From Paenibacillus xylanexedens (lineage in GTDB: Bacteria > Bacillota > Bacilli > Paenibacillales > Paenibacillaceae): a stretch of 64,000 nt of DNA. Numbering within the stretch: the first letter of the stretch is position 1; every line of letters starts with the position of its first letter. Below, one piece after another: positions 9,938-19,522 of this stretch. The notes under the pieces were generated by a model. That model searched no databases, was not told the origin of the DNA, and saw only the letters and a program-made list of their open reading frames with translations. The DNA lies in the NCBI RefSeq assembly GCF_001908275.1, contig NZ_CP018620.1, positions 5,828,001 to 5,892,000 of the forward strand, given 5' to 3'. A program made the position numbers and the translations under genes.

Positions 9938-10657
9938 TTGAAAAATATAATTGTCTTTGGTGCAAGCAAGGGATTGGGCGATGCATTTGTCAGAGGTGTG
10001 CCACAATCCGGTGATAAGGTCTGGGTGGTCTCCCGCAGCAAGCCGGAAAGTCTGTCCGTGGAGGATGGCGTCGAGCGAATATGGATTCAGGCTGATCTTT
10101 CCGAGCTTCGGGCCGCAGAGCAAGTTGCCAGCCAACTTCAAGGCGAGACGTTGGATGTGCTTATTTATAACGTGGGGATCTGGGAAAAGGAAGGATTTGA
10201 AGAGCATTACACGTTTGATAAGGATGAACCCGCAGATATCAGTCAGCTGATCCATGTGAATGTGACTTCTACAATTGTATGTATACAGGCTTTACTGCCT
10301 CAGCTCCGCCAGTCTGAAGCAGGGAAGATTATCCTGATTGGTTCAACAGCCGGTTTGAGCAATGCAGGCAGCAGCCAGGTTTCTTTTGTCGCCTCCAAAT
10401 TTGCCATACGGGGTATTACGGAAGCTCTAAGAGAACATACGAGGAATGACCGCATCGCGGTGACATGCATCAACCCGGGAGAACTGGCGGCAGAAATTCC
10501 GTATGAAGACGGGATGGAACGTGCACTGGCCGAGTATGATGGGACCCGCATTCCCCTGCAGGATATGGTCTCCATCGTTCGATGTATTATCAGCTTGTCC
10601 AAAGCGGCCTGCGTGAAAGAGATCAACATGCCCGCCTTAACGGATACGAACACCTAG
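9938..10657 (+). CDS. SDR-family protein with Phe in place of the catalytic Tyr
   Basis: The 239-aa protein has the SDR cofactor motif (GASKGLG, residues 8-14), N78-V-G, and the catalytic-strand Ser (IGS136). The Y-x-x-x-K motif reads F150-V-A-S-K154: the lysine is kept but the tyrosine is Phe. Known SDRs need the Tyr hydroxyl for hydride transfer, so the protein may be inactive as an oxidoreductase or use another residue. The start is TTG with AAGGAGG eight bases upstream. It is preceded by the GH43 terminator and followed by a converging gene, so it is probably a single-gene unit. Confidence 0.85.
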   Translation: MKNIIVFGASKGLGDAFVRGVPQSGDKVWVVSRSKPESLSVEDGVERIWIQADLSELRAAEQVASQLQGETLDVLIYNVGIWEKEGFEEHYTFDKDEPADISQLIHVNVTSTIVCIQALLPQLRQSEAGKIILIGSTAGLSNAGSSQVSFVASKFAIRGITEALREHTRNDRIAVTCINPGELAAEIPYEDGMERALAEYDGTRIPLQDMVSIVRCIISLSKAACVKEINMPALTDTNT

Positions 10658-10736
10658 ATAGCAATGACATCTACACGCCTCAATCGGTCCGTTCACCGGA
10701 GTGCGCTCTGTATACACACGCTGGACAGAAGCTCGT

Positions 10737-11765
10737 TTACATTAATACATGCGACAAGTGTGTAATACCTATGGAATTCAGGCGTTCATGCTCAGGGATA
10801 TTTTCATATAACAAATGGGATTTTCCAGCCTTGGCCAGGTGATCACGCATAGCTGCAATTCGTCCTTTGTTAACATCAATAAAACGAAAATCGATTTGAC
10901 GCAAGTGCTCCATCCCGGTCAGTCCAGCAAACGAATCCGCCTTGAGCGCCGTATTCATCTCTTTCAGTTCAATAGACTCCAAAGCACGGGCTATCCATAG
11001 ATGTTTGGTATCCCGTAACGATTTCATATAGTCCAGTTCGAGCTGTCTGAGAGAGGTCATATGGGAAAAGTCGCATAACTGCTCCAGCTTGGGCAAGGAC
11101 AGATGCAGATATTCCAGCCCGCGCATCTGTTCGAGTCCCTGAATACTCGTCAGTTTGCGAACAGAGCTGAGCTTCAACATTGAGATGGTCGACTGTGTCA
11201 ATGCGTCCAGTCCCCCTTTTAACTCACAGTGATCCAGGGACAGATACTGAAGCATGGGCAGTTCAGCCAACACATCAACACTTTCGACCGTGCAGTTCAG
11301 AATGAGCGTATGCAGTTGAAGACATGCCGCAATGGAAGCAAATCCGTTGAATTTGCCACGCAGTTCAAGAAAGGTCAATCGTTTGTAGTGTTTAATAAAA
11401 TCGAGCCCGGTCGCCTTTGCAGGTGAATTCAATCTTAGAAACTGCAGTTGCTCCATCGCACCCAGAATCGTCAAATCCTGTGCCTGCGAAAGATCAAGCT
11501 GCAAGGCAGACACATGTTTCAACTGTGCCAGTCGCCCCAAAAATCCGGATGAATATACCCCTTTAGGGTCCTTATGTGATATGTGTAGGATCAGATCCGG
11601 CCGGGCAAAGAACACTTTGGCATCGAGCTCGGCAAGGTCCTCGTATGTATCCGCGTCAACGCGAAAATGAACCGTTGCTCTGCGGCGCAACAGATGCACC
11701 GCCTGGTGCATCTTTTCGGCATTCCATGGAACCCCCTGTATTGAAGCATGCCATAACTCACTCAC
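10737..11765 (-). CDS. Leucine-rich-repeat-like protein, function unknown
   Basis: The ~342-aa protein has irregular repeats of 20-24 residues with the pattern L-x-x-L-x-L, for example LQFLRLNS, LTFLELRG, LQYLSLDHC, LEYLHLSL and LRQLELDYM. These run through about residues 85-290. No signal peptide or membrane segment is seen. LRR proteins form curved binding surfaces, and no partner is suggested here. The GTG at 11765 is preferred because AAGGGGG lies seven bases upstream; an ATG at 11789 lacks a good site. It converges on the SDR gene. The 230-bp spacer to the next gene shows nothing further. Confidence 0.6.
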   Translation of the reverse strand: MSELWHASIQGVPWNAEKMHQAVHLLRRRATVHFRVDADTYEDLAELDAKVFFARPDLILHISHKDPKGVYSSGFLGRLAQLKHVSALQLDLSQAQDLTILGAMEQLQFLRLNSPAKATGLDFIKHYKRLTFLELRGKFNGFASIAACLQLHTLILNCTVESVDVLAELPMLQYLSLDHCELKGGLDALTQSTISMLKLSSVRKLTSIQGLEQMRGLEYLHLSLPKLEQLCDFSHMTSLRQLELDYMKSLRDTKHLWIARALESIELKEMNTALKADSFAGLTGMEHLRQIDFRFIDVNKGRIAAMRDHLAKAGKSHLLYENIPEHERLNSIGITHLSHVLM

Positions 11766-12021
11766 AGATAATCCCCCTTTTCCATCCATAGTTCCAATTC
11801 ATTCCATTATAAACAAGATCGTCTGGATGAACCACTACCGATCCCCGTTTTTCATTCCTTTCTTCTTTTTCATCCCTCCCCTTTCATCCTTCTCATACTC
11901 ATGTCTTTCCTTCCCGTTGCTTTCAGGATTATTCGACAGAAATCTACATAAAACTATAGATCATGCCGACAAATAACTTAGACGTTTTGAGCTTTTTATT
12001 AATCATCTGGGGAGATGGAAT

Positions 12022-14097
12022 ATGTCGAACATGTTGAACAAGTGGGGGAAAACGGGAGCACGGACATCCAGTATGGCAAATACGTTGTCCATTGTGCTGC
12101 TGGTCATTATCGTAGTTGTCTTTGCCGTGCTGGGAACATTTATGTTTGCAAGTACACGAAACATTCTGGTGAAACAGCAGGAATCCATGCTCCAGACCAA
12201 AACACAAGCCATTGTTAGTGAATTTGATGCACTATTCAAGGAAAAAGGTGCGCTGGTCAAGCAAATGTCCACTAATACATTATTTCAGCAATACATAGAA
12301 ACAACAGCATCTGCTGCGGATGCGGCAAGTTCTAGCTACGCTGCGCAAACACAGGCGACACTGGCCGCTATCGTTAAGGCAGAGCCTTCCTTCGCCGATG
12401 CCTGGGTCGCGGGCCTGGATGGAAAAGGCTTTTGGATTCAAAATGATGGTGTGGTATCTGCACCGGACTTTGATATCCAGTCGCGTCCATACTACAAGCC
12501 GGTCACCGACGCAGACGGACTTTATTTCTCCGATCCGTACATTGATATTGCAGCAGGCGATGTACTCATGGGTATCTTTTATCCGATCAAAGACGAAAAC
12601 AACAACACGATCGGCTTTGCCGCAGCGGATATTGCATTCAAGGATATTCCAGCGATTATGGAGAGTTATTCCCTTGGAAGCACGGGCTATTCCATGTTGC
12701 TGTCCAAGAGCGGGGAAATTCTGTACCATCCGGATCAAGAAAAGGTATTGAAGGAGAACATCCTGAACAGTACGGGGGACATGGGGGACATCGGCAAGAA
12801 AATGCTTGCCGGTGAAAACGGCGTACAGCTTATGAATGACAATGGGGAACGTCGATATATCGGCTACGCTACCAGCAAAGATACGGGATGGTCCGTTGGT
12901 CTGACCATATCCGAAGAAGAAGTTCTCGCGGAATTAAAAACATTCACGTGGATTACACTTGGCGGTTTTGCTGCAGCCACCCTTCTGCTTGTGATTATCT
13001 GTTACATTACCCTTCGCCGTCTGTTACGCTCCATACCACAGCTGCTGGCTAAAATTAAACAGATTGAACAAGGTGACCTGACGGTCAAACTGGATATCAA
13101 ATCTAATAATGAAATTGGACAGATCGCCACAGGTTTGAATTCCATGGTGCAGAAAATTCAGGGCATGCTGCAAATGGTCGGCAGCTCAGCGCAAATCCTG
13201 AACCAGTCGTCGAATGATCTGCAAGCCATCTCCTCACGAACGGCTGTGACCATGAATGACACATCAACAGCCATCAACGAGATTGCCAATGCAACGAATT
13301 ATCAGTCCATCGAAACGGAAAATATTTTACGCAAAACAGGCTCGTTATCCAGCCAAATTGATGAAATTGCTACCGATGCGCAGGCTATGGGAACGGTCGT
13401 GCAGACATCTGCTGATCAGAGCAGCCAAGGACTTGCGGTCGTGGAACAATTATCGAAATGGTCCGAGGAAAACCACCAGTCTACCCAAGCAATGTCCTCT
13501 ATTATCCAGGAGATTGACCTGAGTCGGAATGAAATATCCAGTTTTGTGGATACAGTCAAACAGATTGCCTCTCAAACGAACCTACTCGCCCTGAATGCCT
13601 CTATTGAGGCTGCACGAGCTGGCGAACATGGAAGAGGATTTGCCGTCGTTGCCGAAGAGGTCCGCAAACTTGCAGAACAGACGGCTCAGGCAACAGAGGA
13701 AATCAACAAAAAGGTGAATGTTATTGAAGAGAAAACAACCCTGTCTGTTGAACATACCATACGCGGTATGAAGATTGCGGAGGAGAATGCCAAATCCGTA
13801 GAAGATACCAAACATGTTTTCTTCAGTATTAACAAAGACCTGAAAGATCTACAGCAACGTATGATGCAGATTACCACTAATACCGCCAATGTACACAAAC
13901 ACAAAGATGAGATATTCCAGGCACTGGAGATTATCTCATCCACCACAGAGGAGAACTCGGCATCGACGGAAGAAGTAAGCGCCAGCACGCAGGATCAGCT
14001 GGATAGTATCGAACAGGTAGCGGATCTGTCGAAACAGTTGAACCAGCTATCTGGCAAACTGCAAGACGAACTAAGCCAGTTTAAAGTAGTGTCATGA
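12022..14097 (+). CDS. Methyl-accepting chemotaxis protein with dCache-type sensor
   Basis: The 691-aa transducer has a first membrane helix at ~20-46 and an extracellular double-Cache region (~50-305, with the typical [10 protein letters not shown] and YFSDPYID signatures). A second helix (~312-333) is followed by a HAMP domain (~335-390) and a long coiled-coil signalling domain. The invariant hairpin [20 protein letters not shown] is present. dCache domains bind small molecules such as amino acids or organic acids; the ligand is not predictable here. GGGGAG precedes the ATG. An aminotransferase gene follows in the same direction after 94 bp. Confidence 0.92.
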   Translation: MSNMLNKWGKTGARTSSMANTLSIVLLVIIVVVFAVLGTFMFASTRNILVKQQESMLQTKTQAIVSEFDALFKEKGALVKQMSTNTLFQQYIETTASAADAASSSYAAQTQATLAAIVKAEPSFADAWVAGLDGKGFWIQNDGVVSAPDFDIQSRPYYKPVTDADGLYFSDPYIDIAAGDVLMGIFYPIKDENNNTIGFAAADIAFKDIPAIMESYSLGSTGYSMLLSKSGEILYHPDQEKVLKENILNSTGDMGDIGKKMLAGENGVQLMNDNGERRYIGYATSKDTGWSVGLTISEEEVLAELKTFTWITLGGFAAATLLLVIICYITLRRLLRSIPQLLAKIKQIEQGDLTVKLDIKSNNEIGQIATGLNSMVQKIQGMLQMVGSSAQILNQSSNDLQAISSRTAVTMNDTSTAINEIANATNYQSIETENILRKTGSLSSQIDEIATDAQAMGTVVQTSADQSSQGLAVVEQLSKWSEENHQSTQAMSSIIQEIDLSRNEISSFVDTVKQIASQTNLLALNASIEAARAGEHGRGFAVVAEEVRKLAEQTAQATEEINKKVNVIEEKTTLSVEHTIRGMKIAEENAKSVEDTKHVFFSINKDLKDLQQRMMQITTNTANVHKHKDEIFQALEIISSTTEENSASTEEVSASTQDQLDSIEQVADLSKQLNQLSGKLQDELSQFKVVS

Positions 14098-14191
14098 TCC
14101 ACAAGCTTTCCCCTGCTCTTCTCTTTTAGTCGCTGTCCATTTATTATTAATGAATATGCGTACGAAGAGGATTGGAGGCTGAATCATCATC

Positions 14192-15364
14192 ATGAACTTT
14201 GCCAAACGAATGGATCATTTCAACGAAGGAATTTTCACCCGGTTGCTGGAGATCAAACGCCGCAGACTGGAGAACGGGCAGCCCGTTATTGATCTCAGTG
14301 TGGGTACGCCGAATATCCCACCTGCGCAGCATATTATAACTGCACTATGCGAGGCCGCTGCTGATCCGGCTAATTATATATATGCTGTGAATGATCAGAG
14401 TGAGTTGTTGCAAGCTACAAGCGATTGGTACAAGCAGCGCTATCAGGTCGAGTTAGACCCGGCAACACAGATCTGTTCCTTGCTCGGTTCACAGGAAGGA
14501 CTGGCACATATATCCCTCTCCATTGTCGATGAAGGTGATCTGGTGCTGGTCCCTGACCCCTGCTATCCCGTCTTCGCGGATGGACCGTTATTGGCAGGTG
14601 CAGAACTGTATTATATGCCACAAAAAGAAGAAAACGGGTATGTTATTCAGCTTCGGGATATACCGGAAGATATCGCTCATCGAGCAAAATTCATGCTGGT
14701 CTCCTATCCCAACAATCCGACAACTGCGATGGCACCGGATCAGTTCTATCTTGACCTGATTGCCTTTGCGAAGAAGTATGATATTATCGTGCTCCACGAT
14801 AACGCGTACAGCGAGCTCGTATTTGACGGAAAGTCATGTGGAAGCTTCCTCGCATTCCCTGGCGCCATGGACGTCGGTGTGGAATTCAATTCCCTGTCAA
14901 AAACGTACGGACTGGCAGGAGCTCGAATCGGCTTCTGTGTGGGCAATACAACCATGGTCTCCATGCTGAAAAAGCTAAAATCCAATATGGATTACGGGAT
15001 GTTCCTTCCGATCCAAAAAGCAGCAATTGCCGCCATTACCGGTGATCAATCCGAGGTTGAACGGGTCAGAGCAATCTATGAACAGCGCAGAGACATCCTC
15101 TGTGAAGGCTTCAGCAGTCTGGGTTGGCCGATTGACAAACCTGAAGCAACGATGTTCGTCTGGAGCCGGATTCCAGCGCACTACGACAGCTCGGAGCAAT
15201 TTGCCATGGATCTGGTTACACATGCAGGAGTCATCGCAACCCCAGGCAGTGCCTTTGGTCCTTCAGGCGAAGGTTACGTTCGATTCGCGCTTGTTCAGGA
15301 TAATGAAATATTGCAACAAGCGGTACAATCAGTTGATGACAGCGGGATTCTGAAATCCAGCTAA
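14192..15364 (+). CDS. PLP-dependent class I/II aminotransferase
   Basis: The 390-aa protein has the fold-type I pattern: YPNNPT (N174/N175), LHDNAYSEL (D203 for the pyridine nitrogen, Y206) and the Schiff-base lysine K237 in NSLSKTYGLAGARIGF. A C-terminal Arg in GYVRFAL would hold the substrate carboxylate. It resembles LL-diaminopimelate or aromatic/aspartate-type aminotransferases, but the amino acid used cannot be fixed from sequence. GGAGG lies 13 bases before the ATG, slightly long. No operon partners of a biosynthetic pathway are nearby, so a general catabolic or salvage role is possible. Confidence 0.85.
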   Translation: MNFAKRMDHFNEGIFTRLLEIKRRRLENGQPVIDLSVGTPNIPPAQHIITALCEAAADPANYIYAVNDQSELLQATSDWYKQRYQVELDPATQICSLLGSQEGLAHISLSIVDEGDLVLVPDPCYPVFADGPLLAGAELYYMPQKEENGYVIQLRDIPEDIAHRAKFMLVSYPNNPTTAMAPDQFYLDLIAFAKKYDIIVLHDNAYSELVFDGKSCGSFLAFPGAMDVGVEFNSLSKTYGLAGARIGFCVGNTTMVSMLKKLKSNMDYGMFLPIQKAAIAAITGDQSEVERVRAIYEQRRDILCEGFSSLGWPIDKPEATMFVWSRIPAHYDSSEQFAMDLVTHAGVIATPGSAFGPSGEGYVRFALVQDNEILQQAVQSVDDSGILKSS

Positions 15365-15393
15365 CGGGAGTACGATTCGAATGTGCTCAAGCA

Positions 15394-15476
15394 AAAATCC
15401 CCTCAAGGTCCATAGAGAGTAAGAGTTTCACGTTTGATAATGTGGTCTCTACTTCTTGTAGACGTGAGGGGATTTT
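15394..15476 (+). other. Long-range inverted repeat, possible terminator or small structured RNA
   Basis: A 12-bp perfect stem (AAAATCCCCTCA at 15394-15405 with its complement at 15465-15476) encloses 59 nt. The right arm ends in TTTT. It may simply terminate the aminotransferase mRNA, though the large loop is unusual. Confidence 0.4.
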
Positions 15477-15546
15477 GTCATTTGGTGCGGGAGTAGACAT
15501 TCATTGGGTGATTTAAGATTGCGGCTGAATGGTGCCAAGTTACAGC

Positions 15547-15575
15547 AAAAAGCCTGCTCGGAGAGCAGGCTTTTT
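15547..15575. terminator. Bidirectional terminator before the siderophore permease gene
   Basis: A 13-bp stem (15547-15559 with 15563-15575) of AAAAAGCCTGCTC type closes a 3-nt loop. It has A-run and T-run flanks and sits 11 bp beyond the stop of the minus-strand permease gene. Confidence 0.9.
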
Positions 15576-15586
15576 GTTTGAACTTT

Positions 15587-17635
15587 TTATACAGACTTGC
15601 GCCAGTTAGAACGATACATCAGATACAGGAAGTACGGTGTTCCGATGATCGCAATGAGTATGCCTGATGGAATCTCTGTCGGTGCCATGACGGTTCTGCC
15701 GATTGTATCGGCGAGCACCAGCATGACTGCACCCGCTAATGCGGATAAAAACATCGAACGTCTTAACTTATTCCCCGTCAGTAGCCGTACCATATGTGGT
15801 GCAATCAGGCCGATAAAACCAACGGTTCCTACACAAGCAACCGCACCTGCTGCAAGTAATACACCCACTGTCATGGCCAATAATCGTGTACGACGTACTC
15901 CTAGACCAAGCCCGGATGCACTGTTGTCGTCAAATACCAGCAGTTCGAATCTGCGTGCCAGCCACCAAGCCACCGGTACCAAAATAACTAAAAATAATCC
16001 GATAACCCTCACCTGTTCCCAGGTACGAGCATAGGTGCTTCCTGTCAGCCAGATATATCCGCTACTACCGTATACCGCACCACGGACAATCAGAATCTGA
16101 ATACCTGCTCCAGCAATGGCAGACATTGCAATCCCCAGCAACACAACCGCCGAAGGGTTCAGTCCTTTCTTCCAGGCGAGGGAGAACACCACCACTGCAG
16201 CAATGGCTGCACCGATGATTGCCGCAATTGGCAGCAAGTATATCGGAAGACCCGGCCATAAGATGATGACCATCATCGCTCCAAGCCCTGCACCTGAGGA
16301 AACACCAACAATTGAAGCATCTGCCAGCGGGTTACGTACCGCCATCTGAATGAGCACACCACTGATTGCCAGTGCGGCTCCTGCACCTGCGGCAACAAGT
16401 GTACGCGGAATCCGAAGCTGAATCAGCGCGGAGAACAGTCCATCCGATTGGAACAGACTTGGTAACCAATCGGCCAGCGGAATTCGCATACCGCCAAACA
16501 TCGTACTGAGCAAGATAAGCACGACCGTTATGACTGAGAATAATACAGCCATCGGGCCAAATGCAAAGCGACGCGCAGCTCCTCCTGTGCTCATTGAAGT
16601 TGACATGCCTGATCCGTTTGCAGCCTTCATGCGTGTAAGAACAAGCCAGATGAGCCACGGTGCACCAATGATCGCCATAACGGCACCCGTTGGCAGTTCC
16701 ATGCTGGAGTTATGCACCATCTTGGCGAGGACATCTGCTCCAACCAGGAGCGCTGCGCCCCATATGAACACACCGGGTAAAAGTAATCGATTAGAACGTA
16801 CACCACTCAATCGAACCAGATGAGGTGCAACCAGTCCCACGAAGCCAATCGGTCCGATTACACTGACAATCACAGCGGCCAGCAATACAGCAAGAATTAA
16901 CCCTACTGCACGAGCCAATGTAACCTTTTGTCCCAAGGAAGAAGCCGTTGATTCATCCAACTCCAGCATATCCCACTGTCTGGACAGGATTAACGCGAGA
17001 AGGGTAATACCAACCACCCAAGGCAAAGCATAAAACACTCCACTCCAGTCATTCTGGACAAGTGTTCCGGAACCCCAAAGGAACAACCCTTGTGTCTCCA
17101 TGGAGAAAAAAATATGTAATGCACTCGTAAATGAACCAAGCACCATCGATACAATCATACCGGACAACGCAAGTCGAACCGGGCTTGATGTTCGTCCGCC
17201 GCCCATGAAATAAGCCGCAAATGCTGCCAGCAAACCACCTAGTGCTGCGAAAATAAAAGGCGACTGACTTAATAGACCTGGAAAAGCGATAGCTCCCAGC
17301 ACCACCACAAAGTACGCTCCTGCATTAATTCCCAGCGTATCTGAAGCAGCCAATGGATTACGAGTAATCGTTTGCAGCAAAGCGCCCGCAACAGCCAGTG
17401 CGCCACCCGCAAGAATACCGATCACTGTACGCGGCATGCGCAAGTCCCAAACCATATTGTGCTCTAATGAATCCTGTCTGCCTGTAAGAGCGTCCCAAAC
17501 GACATGCAAAGGAATGGAAGCTTCTCCATAACACAGACTTACAAAAAAAAGCACGATGAGAGCGGTTAGACCGCCCCCATATATGCTTATTGTGCGCCAA
17601 TTCATAGCTGGCTTAGATCCTTGAACCGAACTCAT
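15587..17635 (-). CDS. Double-length FecCD-family iron-siderophore ABC permease (FhuB-like fusion)
   Basis: The 682-aa protein consists of two FecCD permease halves in tandem, about 10-340 and 355-682. Each half carries the same landmarks: RMPRT/RIPRT, G-LLQ or GVLIQ followed by RNPLA, the coupling-helix motif GFVGLVAPHLVRL or GFIGLIAPHMVRL, and G-P-T/E-IPSG near the end. About 18-20 membrane helices are expected, so one chain can form the whole channel. Most Firmicute systems use two separate genes; the fused form resembles enterobacterial FhuB. Its start overlaps the stop of the upstream binding-protein gene by four bases (ATGA), indicating coupled translation. No ATPase gene is adjacent. 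Confidence 0.92.
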   Translation of the reverse strand: MSSVQGSKPAMNWRTISIYGGGLTALIVLFFVSLCYGEASIPLHVVWDALTGRQDSLEHNMVWDLRMPRTVIGILAGGALAVAGALLQTITRNPLAASDTLGINAGAYFVVVLGAIAFPGLLSQSPFIFAALGGLLAAFAAYFMGGGRTSSPVRLALSGMIVSMVLGSFTSALHIFFSMETQGLFLWGSGTLVQNDWSGVFYALPWVVGITLLALILSRQWDMLELDESTASSLGQKVTLARAVGLILAVLLAAVIVSVIGPIGFVGLVAPHLVRLSGVRSNRLLLPGVFIWGAALLVGADVLAKMVHNSSMELPTGAVMAIIGAPWLIWLVLTRMKAANGSGMSTSMSTGGAARRFAFGPMAVLFSVITVVLILLSTMFGGMRIPLADWLPSLFQSDGLFSALIQLRIPRTLVAAGAGAALAISGVLIQMAVRNPLADASIVGVSSGAGLGAMMVIILWPGLPIYLLPIAAIIGAAIAAVVVFSLAWKKGLNPSAVVLLGIAMSAIAGAGIQILIVRGAVYGSSGYIWLTGSTYARTWEQVRVIGLFLVILVPVAWWLARRFELLVFDDNSASGLGLGVRRTRLLAMTVGVLLAAGAVACVGTVGFIGLIAPHMVRLLTGNKLRRSMFLSALAGAVMLVLADTIGRTVMAPTEIPSGILIAIIGTPYFLYLMYRSNWRKSV

Positions 17636-18633
17636 TTGGTAATCGCCTCGACTACCCCATCAACCAATACTTTGGAGGAGATCGGTCCACCAAATGTCCA
17701 TGTTGTGCTATCGAGTTGATATGTGCGTTTTTCCTTCACAAAGTTCAGTCCGTTCCATACCGAGTTATCTTTCATGGCTGTGCCAAAGACGTCATCGTCT
17801 GGTTGTGTAATGTAAATGAAGTTACTGTCCTTCACATCGGTTAAGGACTCAATGCCTACTGTAGAGAAGCCATAGTTTTCAACTTTGTCCGGCTGCCAAT
17901 CGTTAACCAGTCCGATTTTGTCCAATGTTCCAATCACAACGGAGTTATCGGTAAACATACGCAGGCTAACTGCATTTTGATATGTGAACGCTTGTGTCAG
18001 TGCAAAGTTGAAGTTTTCTTTCCCCGCAGCAGCCAGTTTTTCTTTGGCTTCTACATAGTGCTGATCGAGATTACTCAGAACTTCTTTTGCTTTGTCTTCT
18101 TTACCGAGAGCAGTTGCAATGTTATTAAAGATCTCTGTCATCTTGTCATAATCATAGCCGTCACCATCATACGGATCATATTCAATCGTTGGCGCAATCG
18201 CGTTAAGCTGATCGTAGACCGCCGTGTTATTATCTGCATTAGCAATGATGAGATCTGGCTTCAATGCAGCAATAGCTTCCAGATTTGGTTCACTGCGTGT
18301 TCCGATATCCGTTACACTGTCATCCAGTGCTGCTTCGGATGTTACCCACACTTTATAGTTAGCGTTATCTGCGTTACCTACTGGTTGAACACCCAGGGCA
18401 ACGACATCTTCCGTATATGTCCATTCAAGCGTAACGACACGTTCTGCTGGCTTGTCCAGCTTAAGCTCTCCACGTTTATGCTTCACGGTAACAGGACCTG
18501 CTGTCTCTTCAGCCGGAGCACTACCCGAGTCACTACCTTGACTTGTATCTGTTGTAGTCGTGCTTTTACCACAACCCGCCAAAACCAGCACAAAGGCCAG
18601 CATAATCAACAGTCCATTCAACCCTTTTTTCAT
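17632..18633 (-). CDS. Iron-siderophore-binding lipoprotein
   Basis: The ~333-aa protein begins with a lipoprotein signal peptide (lipobox LVLAGC) and a Ser/Thr-rich linker. It then has a class III periplasmic-binding-protein fold of the TroA/FecB type: PAERVVTLEWTYTEDVVALG, the hinge-helix segment LEAIAALKPDLIIAN, and a C-terminal FGGPISSKVLVDGVV. It should deliver a ferric siderophore to the permease that overlaps its stop codon. The start at 18633 has AGGGGAG upstream; an ATG at 18675 falls in the Fur region and lacks a site. A Fur box lies 34 bp before the start, so expression should rise in low iron. Confidence 0.9.
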   Translation of the reverse strand: MKKGLNGLLIMLAFVLVLAGCGKSTTTTDTSQGSDSGSAPAEETAGPVTVKHKRGELKLDKPAERVVTLEWTYTEDVVALGVQPVGNADNANYKVWVTSEAALDDSVTDIGTRSEPNLEAIAALKPDLIIANADNNTAVYDQLNAIAPTIEYDPYDGDGYDYDKMTEIFNNIATALGKEDKAKEVLSNLDQHYVEAKEKLAAAGKENFNFALTQAFTYQNAVSLRMFTDNSVVIGTLDKIGLVNDWQPDKVENYGFSTVGIESLTDVKDSNFIYITQPDDDVFGTAMKDNSVWNGLNFVKEKRTYQLDSTTWTFGGPISSKVLVDGVVEAITK

Positions 18634-18666
18634 ATCTCTTTTCTCCCCTGTTAATATGTATTTATA

Positions 18667-18681
18667 TGATAACAATTATCA
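18667..18681 (-). promoter_or_regulatory. Fur box controlling the binding-protein/permease operon
   Basis: TGATAACAATTATCA is a 7-1-7 inverted repeat with one position off perfect symmetry, followed by a further TTATCA half. It lies immediately upstream of the ribosome site of the binding protein. Confidence 0.85.
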
Positions 18682-18754
18682 TTATCACTATTGGATTATG
18701 CCGTAGGAATGGATTTTTGTCAATGGAAAGTACCTTATTCCCATTCTTTTATCA

Positions 18755-18796
18755 AATAAAAAAAGGGAAAGATAGCTCAAAAGCCATCCTTCCCTT
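18755..18796 (-). terminator. Terminator of the cueP-like gene
   Basis: A 15-bp stem (18763-18777 with 18782-18796, two G-U pairs) with a 4-nt loop is followed on the minus strand by seven or more Ts. It lies 14 bp past the stop codon. Confidence 0.85.
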
Positions 18797-18809
18797 CTAT
18801 TGATTGCTG

Positions 18810-19352
18810 TTAACTCAACTGCATCGTAGTGATGCATGTATTATCATTTTCATATGTAGACAATTGCGTTTCTGCAACCTTTCCATCTCCAACAATACGA
18901 ATCAGATAGGTTCTGTCTCTAGGCACCCAAAAATCCATAAATCCGTTCGCACCAGACTTAATTACTTCATCTTTCATAAAAGTGTTGCCTTGAGAATCGT
19001 GAATGGTAACACTGAATTCCTTATTGCTCATTTCCCCCTGACAACCGGTCAAGCTATGAATTGCACAGGGATGGGTCTGGTCCACATAGGGTGCAATGGA
19101 AAGGAAAAATTCATTTTCAGGCAAATCATATGTAATGGTTTTTTCATCTTGATCGGTGACGATTAACTGTTTGGCATTAATGGAGGCAGATTCCGGTGTC
19201 TCTTTTCCTGTGCTGATATCTTCCACCAATTTTCGGATGTTGGGCGCATTGGCTGTACCCGTCTCTTCCTTGCCCGTATTGCTTGCAAACAGATAGGTTC
19301 CGATTACAATTACAACTGCAACACTTGCAATGATCCACATTTGTTTTTTCAT
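18810..19352 (-). CDS. cueP: CueP-family copper-binding protein
   Basis: The 180-aa protein has an N-terminal membrane anchor or signal segment (~5-23) and then the CueP domain. Landmarks are HPCAIHSLTGCQGEM, NGFMDFWVPRDRTY and the C-terminal NDNTCITTMQL. The conserved Cys and His residues bind Cu(I) in Salmonella CueP, where the protein buffers copper outside the cytoplasm. It has its own terminator and no Fur box, so it is probably separate from the iron genes on both sides. It could be under a copper regulator, but no operator was recognised. Confidence 0.85.
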   Translation of the reverse strand: MKKQMWIIASVAVVIVIGTYLFASNTGKEETGTANAPNIRKLVEDISTGKETPESASINAKQLIVTDQDEKTITYDLPENEFFLSIAPYVDQTHPCAIHSLTGCQGEMSNKEFSVTIHDSQGNTFMKDEVIKSGANGFMDFWVPRDRTYLIRIVGDGKVAETQLSTYENDNTCITTMQLS

Positions 19353-19522
19353 CTGAAGTCCATCTCCTCGTCCGTTTTCATCAAGTATAATAGAGAATAA
19401 ACTATGATGGACTTAAACATCGAGAAATTCACCAGATATTCACATATATGGTTCGCTAATTTCGGGATATGCATATATGATATCTGGTCGATAAGTCTTA
19501 CAGTTCATTGCGTGAGCGATAA

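Noticed and set aside
18810-19352. Considered CueP as part of the Fur-controlled iron operon
   Set aside because: It has its own terminator, is separated from the binding-protein gene by the Fur box of the latter, and has no Fur box of its own.
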